Shown: piece after piece, positions 56,069 through 64,000 of the stretch | How positions within the stretch are numbered: position 1 is the first letter of the stretch | Layout: every line of letters begins with the position of its first letter | Source of the DNA: Sarcocystis neurona | Lineage: Eukaryota; Apicomplexa; Conoidasida; Eucoccidiorida; Sarcocystidae | Assembly: GCA_000727475.1 (NCBI GenBank) | Contig: KL647321.1 | Span: 643,691 to 707,690, forward strand | DNA: 64,000 nt | Direction of reading: 5' to 3' | The notes under the pieces: generated by a model | The model's database searches: none | What the model saw: only the letters and a program-made list of their open reading frames with translations | Told to the model about the DNA's origin: nothing | Program-made: the position numbers and the translations under genes

Positions 56069-59000
56069 AACACACAAGATTATTACAATCACGGACGGTA
56101 ATTGATTTCACACGAGAGCACAGCAGCCGAGCTAATGAGATCACACCCAGCAGCGACAACAATAGCTCCTGGCCGATCAGTGCTGATGCAACTGTAGAGC
56201 ACGTTGCGTCAACACGAAGGGACGTAGCGGCTGGGGTAGTTCAGCACCGAGGGCAGCTCTCGAAAGAACAAATGGGAAAATAAGCACACGAGCTGCACAT
56301 GCGGTAGCAGCAACGTGGACAGAAGTCGTAGGGAACTCATGTCCTATGACAACAAGGCTAGTATTACTAACCGAAGAAACATCGTTGCGAATTGCACCCA
56401 GGATGGCGTCGATGCCATCCACCTGTTGCCAGCTACCGCAGGGGAGCTCTGCCATTTCCCTTGGGGATAATGGAGCCTATGGGAACCCGCACGGACCAGA
56501 GGTTAGTGCAGTATTCGAATCACGCGTACAGGCAAGTGTAGTTGTGGATATTCGTGTGTGTATTATAGAGTCTCAGTGTCGGCATGCAGCTGGTCTGCTT
56601 TACGAATGCTGAAGCCTCGTTCTACTTCTTTGTGCGTCCTGCAGCTGTGTGCACTGGAATAACTGGCTGTCCAAAATTGCCTATACGCACACGTGACTAA
56701 GAAACCGAGTCTCTTGCACGTGTGCGTGCACGCGTGCTACACACGCGTTTACATGAGTACGTAGGTTTCTGCGTTCTCGGAATTCCTGATCAGATTCTGG
56801 TTGATGGACAAAGAGAGCACTTCGAAAGGTGTAAGTGGATAAAATGCTATGTCTTTGAATACCTACGGTGTGAAAAGCTGTGTATGCCGGCGTGGACACC
56901 TGTCACGGTTGGCGTCGAAGTCGCTAACAATTTACATGTGCTGCTGGTGTGAGTGCGACTGGCCCAGTCCCTCCGTATGACACAGACGCCACCCCCAAAT
57001 GTCTTTGTAAGAAATGTAAATGGTTCAAGATTCCGAACCAGGTCTTCATTTTGTAAAGGCGTGTGCACCAAGAAACCGCTTTACAAGTTCCCTGTAGTTG
57101 ATTGCGCACAGTTTTGGATAACGGTGAAGGTGCACGGTCTACACACAAGAGGTCACCACTGCGTAATACGCGTCTGAGGCGCTTAACGCTCTGCAGGGAA
57201 GCACGGAAGTGCGCGCTCTTGATTATATACACGCGGGCGATATTCTGAGGACTGAGAGGCCTTGATGGTGAGACGTCCTTTCTGATTCATCTAAGCGTGT
57301 AGTTTTCCCAACGAGTTCAGAACGCACTACTCGTTGATCATTAAGTTGTACGTGCTGGTAGACGGCAGGTGTGCAGCGTTGGGAGAACTCTGTAGAGGGT
57401 ACGAAATGACGTACCGACTACGCGTGCATTCATTGGATTTACGTCTCTAGACACTTGGATACAATTCTAGGTGCTTGGGCTGACTCGTGTATTCTGCTGT
57501 TGCTTGTTGTCCCGCATACGCCGCTTCAATCATGCAGCCGGTTTGAAGTGACAGTCAATGTCTGAGGGATGTTGAGGTCCTGGACTCTACAACTCGTAAA
57601 GCTCATAGCTTGCAAGCAAACGAGCATGTAAATGTTTGTTTTGCCTCAACACACAGTTGAGGAGCTACGGTCACTCTACGTTGCAGAAATGGAGGCAGTT
57701 ATTTGTACATTCTGTCCGTGTCAGTATCAGCCCCGAGCCTGCACCTGTTTTTGTGTAACCGTGTTGCACATGTCTGTGTTGTAGACGTGCGGAGGAGCTT
57801 GTACAGCAGAGCAGCACAGCAGATACATGCGCACATGGCCTTACTGAATGACGCGGCATGCCTCTCCCTCTCACAGTTGTATGTAGGGTCATTAGGTACG
57901 CCCTGTACTCTTTAGAGCGTACCTGGTTAGGCGAAAACCCAAGCCGACTTGCTGCTGTCGACGGGACGTCTGCATTGGTGTACGCTGATGCATGTAGTCA
58001 AACACTCTTGTGTGTATTGATGAAGCCTAAACGCGTCTGAGGAAACGGCATCTTTGCTGCGTGACAGTATCACAGCGTATCCGCCATGGCGTTATTTAAA
58101 ACCAGCACGTCTTGCGTGCAGTGCTGTGCGAACTCTACCGTCAAGTAACACTTGGGACTTGATACGAGTCGCCGCTCACGAAATACGTGATGGTAGACCT
58201 CGGCCACTGTGCAGATTTACCAAAGTAAATGCTGCATAGCGTCGAAGCTTGCAGGCGTACGTGTCACAACAAGTAAAAGCACACACGCATTTCCATCTGT
58301 CAGTGACAGACGTTTTGACAACGCTGCTACATCGGACGCCACTGCCATACACGCGTGATGCGTTTCTGGGCTGTCGCTGAGGCTGAGGCCTCTGTGCCTT
58401 ACTGGATTGAGTGTTTGCGTGTGTATATGTATGTATATATATATATCTTTTAGGACATCTAGCCTGTACATCCAGGGACACAGCGCGTCTCAAATGTGGT
58501 GAAAGGGTCAATCTGGCCTTCACATTGTGAAGCGGAGCAAGCATATGTATCTAGATGTAACGCTATCTTTCTGGAGCCCCCGCGCACTTATTCTGACAGT
58601 TCGGCGCCTCAGTGTCGCACTTCACTCGTGGAGTTGGCGGCGCTGCTGCTGCCGGGCTTGTCGTTGGTGGTACTGTTGTTATTCCTGTCCCTGTTCTCAC
58701 TGGTGATGGCTGCAGTGCTTGCCATTGCGGGCGCTGCTCTCGCTGCTGCTGCTAATGGCGCCACAATTTCTGACACCGCTTCACTGTTGCTACCTTACAG
58801 CTTTCTCGTTTTTAGCGATAATTAGGGATTCTGCTAAAGCTGCTGCTGTTGCTGCAGAAGTGTCAACCGGCACTCCTGGTGCTGGCGTTGTTGCTGCAGC
58901 GGCTTCTCTCGCGAATTCGGGAGCTTTAAATGCTGGAGCAGTCGCTACTGCAGCCACCTGGTCGTGCGTGCACCGCTCGTGCTGTTCATGCTACTCGTGC

Positions 59001-62000
59001 TGCTGACGTTGCTGCTGCCTCGACGTAAACGTCAAGATACTCCAAGCAGGCGCACTCGTACGTCTGCTCCTCCGGTGCAATGCGACTAACTCGTCCTTCG
59101 CTGCAGTGGCTCCACAGTGTACTCTTGCAGTAACAGCGTGGCGCGAACAGTTCCGGTTTTCTTTTGGTCACGTTTTGCTGCCGCTGTACGAGCAAATACA
59201 GCTATAGTCGCTGCGCCGACATCCCACGGCAAGTGCTTCTATTCTAGCCCGTGTGGTTATTCTGGTTGCTTCTGCTGCTGCTGCCCTCATCAGGTCAGCT
59301 ATTCGGGAGATGCTGACTGCTGCTTGTGTTGCCGCTACTGTTGCCTCCTGCTTCGGGCTGAATCATAACTCTAAGCTCCTCCATGCAGTGTCATCTGCTG
59401 CAGACACTGCTGCCGCTCCTGTTGCTGGTGCTGCCCCAGTGACTCACAGCTAGGCAAGCTGCTGCTCCCACGAGGCGGCAAGCGACCCTGTGCTGCTCTA
59501 GAAGCAGCGGTGGGCCGCCCACTCCACTCTGCTGGTACTGCTCTTGGTGGTGCCGTCTGCGGTCCAAAGTGTTTCTTTACGTGCTGCTGCTAATGTGTGG
59601 CGCTATTACAGCTGCCGGTGCTCCAGCCACTTCTGCTACTGCTTCTGCGCCTGCCCTATTTGCGCCAGCTGCTGCCCTCCTGCTCTACGCGTAGACGTAC
59701 TAAGGCGGCCCAGCCGACTCCAGGAACTGCTTTAGACCAGACTGCAGAGAACGAACATCTACGCTGTTGTGTCAACATCATATGCTACCCAACAGCAACA
59801 GGGGCTAAGCAAACTGTGGGAAAACAACACCCGCCGCTGCGGCGAAGCTGCACCCGTAACGACCCTTTCTGCATGAACACAGTAGTCGCGCGTGTCTGGC
59901 GTGTCTCCATGTAAAATTTTCCACCGGATATGCTACGCTGCATGGCGGGAGTTGGCCGTCTCTTCGTCAATATCGCTTCAACAGGAACAACGGGGCAAAT
60001 CGAGTACTGCACGTCGGTGCCATTGCTGCTTACTCCGTGTGTGTCGGCAACGCCGCGGGTCCCCCACATAAGAAACGAGGGAGATTATTAATACATGTGC
60101 TTACCCACACGACATTCGGAAACCTTGTATTAGCTCCCCCTTACGAGGACTTTGGTTGCGTCAGCGCAGCACATAGGAAAAAACGTGTAATTCGGTGGTT
60201 TGCGCGTGCTCTCCAATCACAAAGCACACTCTTGTATCCGCCAGTCTCTCGTGCGGATAGGCAGGCGCCTCTACAGCATGCGGGCACAGAACAACAGCTC
60301 CGTCCCCAAATGTACTAAATTCACCGCTTTCTACGATTAGAGGCACCCCCGCAACTTTTCATATCATATTGTACGTATATTTGTGTATTCGCGTCCAAGC
60401 GATACGTGTCTGCCAGCGCTGCGGCCTCCAGACAGCCGTCTGCAGTTGAAAGTTGTGTCGAGACACTCACGGAAGTCATACTGACACCACAGAAGTCCCT
60501 TCTTCCTACGTAATTACATTGTCTACTTCTGTGGGCATGCCTTGCCCCTATACACCCCGCTTCGCGGTTTCTCTCGTGATTTCCTTCTGCCGCCCAAACG
60601 GCTACGGTCCGTTTTTTATTCCTCTAATTCTGTTTGTCTGGCCACACATCGTCTCGGCAGCGGTCTCACTTCTTTCGGACCTCCTGCTGCTACCAGCCTC
60701 ATCGCACGGGTCTACTGTGGCTGCTCCTGACCATGGGTACGCGGCTGCTTTTCAACTGGGATCTGCTCCTTTGTGGCACCTGCGGATGTTGTGAGACGCA
60801 GGTTGGGTGGGCAGGGCTCTCACGCGGTGCAGTTTTGAGCTCCTCTCTTGCGACCTCTGCTGCTGGTGCTTCACTCTCTCCGCCAGTGTGCTGCGTGAGT
60901 GATTAAAATAACAGCTTTTCTTGCAGTGCTACTCGTACCTCTGCCCCTACAACTGCTTTTACGTATATTTGCCAAGGTGTCGAAGGCAAAAGCAGCTTGG
61001 AAGCCGCCGTGCGTTTTCAAGACTGCAGTTGCGTGCCCGATGCTATGTACGGCGGCCTCATCTTTTATGCTTGCCAGCGCTGCCGTAGCTGCCGTTGCCC
61101 GACTCGAGTGCTCTTGAAATCAAGGCTCCAGCTACTTCTTGTCAGCAGATAAACTTCCGTTGCAGCTGCTGGCTTCTGGAGCTGCTGAGGCTGATGCCTC
61201 GTTTTGCGACAGCTGCCGTGCTCTTCGTCTCGCTAAGGTGCTGGGGATCTATATACTGGTGTGACGCGGAAATAGGTGCCGGAGCAATTATCACACCTCC
61301 AAACCTTCCGCTTGTGCAAGAGTGTACTGTTGTTGCCACCGCCGTAACTGCGGACTGCTGCTATTTTGGCGGTGAATTGCTACTGCTGCTGTGAAAAGGG
61401 GGGCTGCTGCTGCACCGCCGCTACATGAAGAGAGAGGTGCAACTCCAGTTGCTACACAAAATCAGGGAGAGACAGCATTCCTCGTGCGAGAGAGAGGCAG
61501 CCGCTCCTGCTCTCGTCCGAGAAAAAGCAAAAATGAGGTCTTACTTCTACTGGGGCTACGAAGAGACCCTTCTCTTCAGGTGAAACGCCTGCTGAGGCAG
61601 TCCACACTATAACAACATGTTAATAAATGTGAGTGTACAAAGGTGTACAGCTCTCTTCCTCCATATGTGTCCCTTCGTATGGATGGAATCTCACACCCTT
61701 CACTTACCAGGGTCACAACATATTTGAAAATTCTCTCGAAAAAAGTATACAGCTTTCTTTTACCATGTGCGTGTCCACTGGTATGGATGCGTACGCGTGA
61801 ACGCGTACACGAGTGGATAACGGTTACGTGTTTCTGCAAGGCTCGACCAGCTGACGGAGGTCGCGTTGTACACCTGGGCCGAAGTGAAACCCTGTTCTCC
61901 CTCGCTTCTGTTCAGCATCTCTTCTGTGGCATGCGGGCAGCTCGCAGCTGCTGGAAATATCGAAAACATATATACGTGTAAAGTGTGCATTCACTCTCCT

Positions 62001-64000
62001 GACCGCAGACACGAAGCGTAGAAAGGTCAGGCTGCAGCACGGGCAACAACAGATTCCGTATGCGGTGCTGGGGTCTCCGTGTCCCCTGCGTGTAGCAGCA
62101 GCAGTGACTCGCGCATGCAGTTATTTGTGGGGCCGGGGATTCGCGCAGCAGTACACTTGCAAATGAACAGACATGAGTAGAAAAAAGTCTGTGCACGCCG
62201 TGGCAAGGGTGCTTGTGTGTGTACGCGTGCAGTAGCACGTAGGTGCGCGTGCGGCGGCGCTAGCTGCATACCATGCTCATAACAGCAGAGCCCGTAGGGA
62301 GCCCCGTGGCGACACGCGGGCGGGAGTAATGTTCGACGTGCATGCAACAGAAAAAGGCGTCTTTGCAAGGACACACTGCTTGCGCGCGCTGCGTGAGAAA
62401 AATACTGAACCCTCTACGCGTGCAGCTGCATGAGATTCTCTCGTGGTGGTATGAACGTCTGCGTACACAGAGAATAACGTCGCGTCTAACGCAGGGGTAG
62501 TTGGTGTGGACTTTGAAAGATATCTGTGAGCAAGATGCATGCGTTCCCTGTATACAGAGACGCACCTAGGCGTGTGTGTGCGTGTACACGAGTGCGGCCC
62601 CATGCGTGTGGCAGGACGTTTGACACGTACATCAATGCCTCGCCTGCAGAGGGTCCTGCTGCAATTGTCCACATTACGCGTTCTGATGCACCCTCTTTCG
62701 GCAGCATTCCACGCTTCTGCTGTTGCTCCGCGGCTTTCGCTGGGACCCTGCAGTGCTTCTGATGCTGCTGGTATCCTGGAACTAGCCTGCGTCTGGTGCT
62801 TCGATTTTCTCCCACATTTTCTACGTGTGGAAGCTCCTGGTAATCAGCTCCACCCTGAAATTCGTCGCTCGTCCGCTGCGGCTGACGCGTCGGCTGGTGC
62901 TGCCGCTGTTGCTGTGTGAGTGCTGCTGCTCATAGGCGTTCATTGCTGCTGGTGCTGCCGCTGCTGTCCATCTTGTTTCTTCCTCAGCTGTTGGCAGACG
63001 CACGGTCCGGTCAGCTTTGCCCTTTCGACTGTCGTTTTGTTTTCTCTTTGCCTTTTAAGGTAAGGAGGGACCTCTCCTGTTCAATCTGTGTAAAATGGTG
63101 CGCTCACTACAGCAAAGGAAAATTCTACGGGTGGTCTTTTCAAGAAGCGTTGCGGGGCTTCTTTCGTGTCCCAGCCATCTCGCGTTGCTGCATGCAGGCA
63201 GCGCCGAGTGGTACGCAGTCGGGTGTCTGCTCAGCTACTCTCTCCTGGAGTTCGTGTTTCCGCCATACGTCCTTATTTACTGTCTTGGGGAACCCTTTCG
63301 ATTCTCTGCTTGTATGCGCCGGTCTCTGTTGAATAAACGTCTACTGTGCGCGTGACTCGATGTGGAAGATCCACCTCCGGATGCCTGTCCACACTCCGGT
63401 GGTGCGGAAGTGCTGCTGCTGCTTGGGCTCCTGCAAAGAAAAGTGCAAGTCGGTAGTGCCCGCTTTGGCACCTGCTCTCCTCACCATGTAGCCAGCAGCT
63501 AGAAGGCACCCAAATAATTGAGCAGCAGGAACAGTTCTACTGCTCGGCGATCATTCGTTTAAACCGGTAGACCGCAAAAGGCAAAGACGCCGCCTGATAA
63601 AGTTTCAGCGTACATCATGTGTGTACATTTGAAGTGAGTTGTGTCCGAATAGAGTTGCGTCCTGCACTCGCTGGTATATATATATATAGTATCTACGTCT
63701 ACGTGTACACCTATCTGGGAGTGTTCATCAATTCGTCTGTCTCAGTCTACCCACCTACGTCTCGCTGTACATATACGTCTACGTATGAATACGTATATAT
63801 ATGTATATGTGAGTATACCGATCAGACTGGTCAGACTGAGTGTTGTTATCTCCGGACAACCAGACTGACAGAGGTGTACAACATTAGACATCTGTGCAAC
63901 TAAGTAGAACAAAGCGAGAAATCAAGCACAAGGAACTGCATGCATCCTGGAGAAGGCCGACACAGGCCTGGGCGAACCTACTGTATGTTACGTGGAGGTT
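56069..64000. other. Region without a confident gene
   Basis: After the plus-strand gene, about 8 kb hold only short frames. From 56.1 to 58.5 kb the DNA is fairly unbiased, with frames up to about 100 codons on both strands. From 58.6 to 61.4 kb GCT/CTG triplets return and give Ala- or Cys-rich frames. From 61.4 to 63.5 kb there are several frames of 100-140 codons, some hydrophobic, overlapping on both strands. AT runs occur at about 58435 and 63676. A gene with small exons may be hidden here, but I could not assemble one. Confidence 0.45.
62988..63059 (+). CDS. Candidate internal exon of unknown gene
   Basis: Seventy-two bases are framed by a very good acceptor (CTTGTTTCTTCCTCAG) and a very good donor (TTTTAAG/GTAAGG). 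Frame 1 reads LLADARSGQLCPFDC onward and is open; a second frame is open too. No partner exon or known domain was found, so this rests only on splice-site quality. Confidence 0.2.

Overview
The window looks like nuclear DNA of a coccidian apicomplexan, most likely an Eimeria species. Three things suggest this. Both strands are saturated with CAG/CTG trinucleotide tracts that run through exons, introns and intergenic DNA, giving long Gln, Ala, Ser and Gly runs. Genes are split into short exons by introns of roughly 0.6-3 kb. One gene encodes a bacterial-type DNA gyrase A with a signal peptide and a Ser/Thr/Arg-rich leader, as expected for an enzyme sent to a relict plastid (apicoplast). The genus is inferred from composition and gene structure; no species marker was tested.

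Layout. Positions 1-1616 hold low-complexity DNA with no gene I can defend. Positions 9842-1617 (minus strand) are a four-exon CAF1/POP2 deadenylase gene, with all DEDD catalytic residues, a Gly/Ala insertion inside the nuclease fold and a very long Gln/His/Pro tail. Positions 9843-26679 are about 17 kb of repeat-rich and then more ordinary DNA. Only weak candidate exons are visible there, and a ~67-bp minisatellite sits just before the next gene. Positions 48068-26680 (minus strand) are an 11-exon gyrA gene. Every splice join keeps the reading frame and restores the conserved GyrA order. About 5 kb of repeat-rich intergenic DNA separates gyrA from a divergent plus-strand gene at 53034-56068. 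That gene is two exons, about 805 residues, with a signal peptide and a probable CRAL-TRIO/Sec14-like lipid-binding domain. Positions 56069-64000 hold no gene I can assign, only isolated candidate exons.

How the genes relate. They do not form a pathway: CAF1 acts in cytoplasmic mRNA decay, gyrase A in supercoiling the plastid genome, and the third protein probably in lipid handling. What they share is style: low-complexity insertions placed inside conserved domains, probably at surface loops. I found no RNA gene, transposon, CRISPR array or operon. No wholly new system is evident. The most checkable novelties are the gyrA structure (Gln at the quinolone-determining Ser83 position, apparent loss of the GyrA-box blade, a ~620-residue leader) and a GC-AG intron in CAF1.
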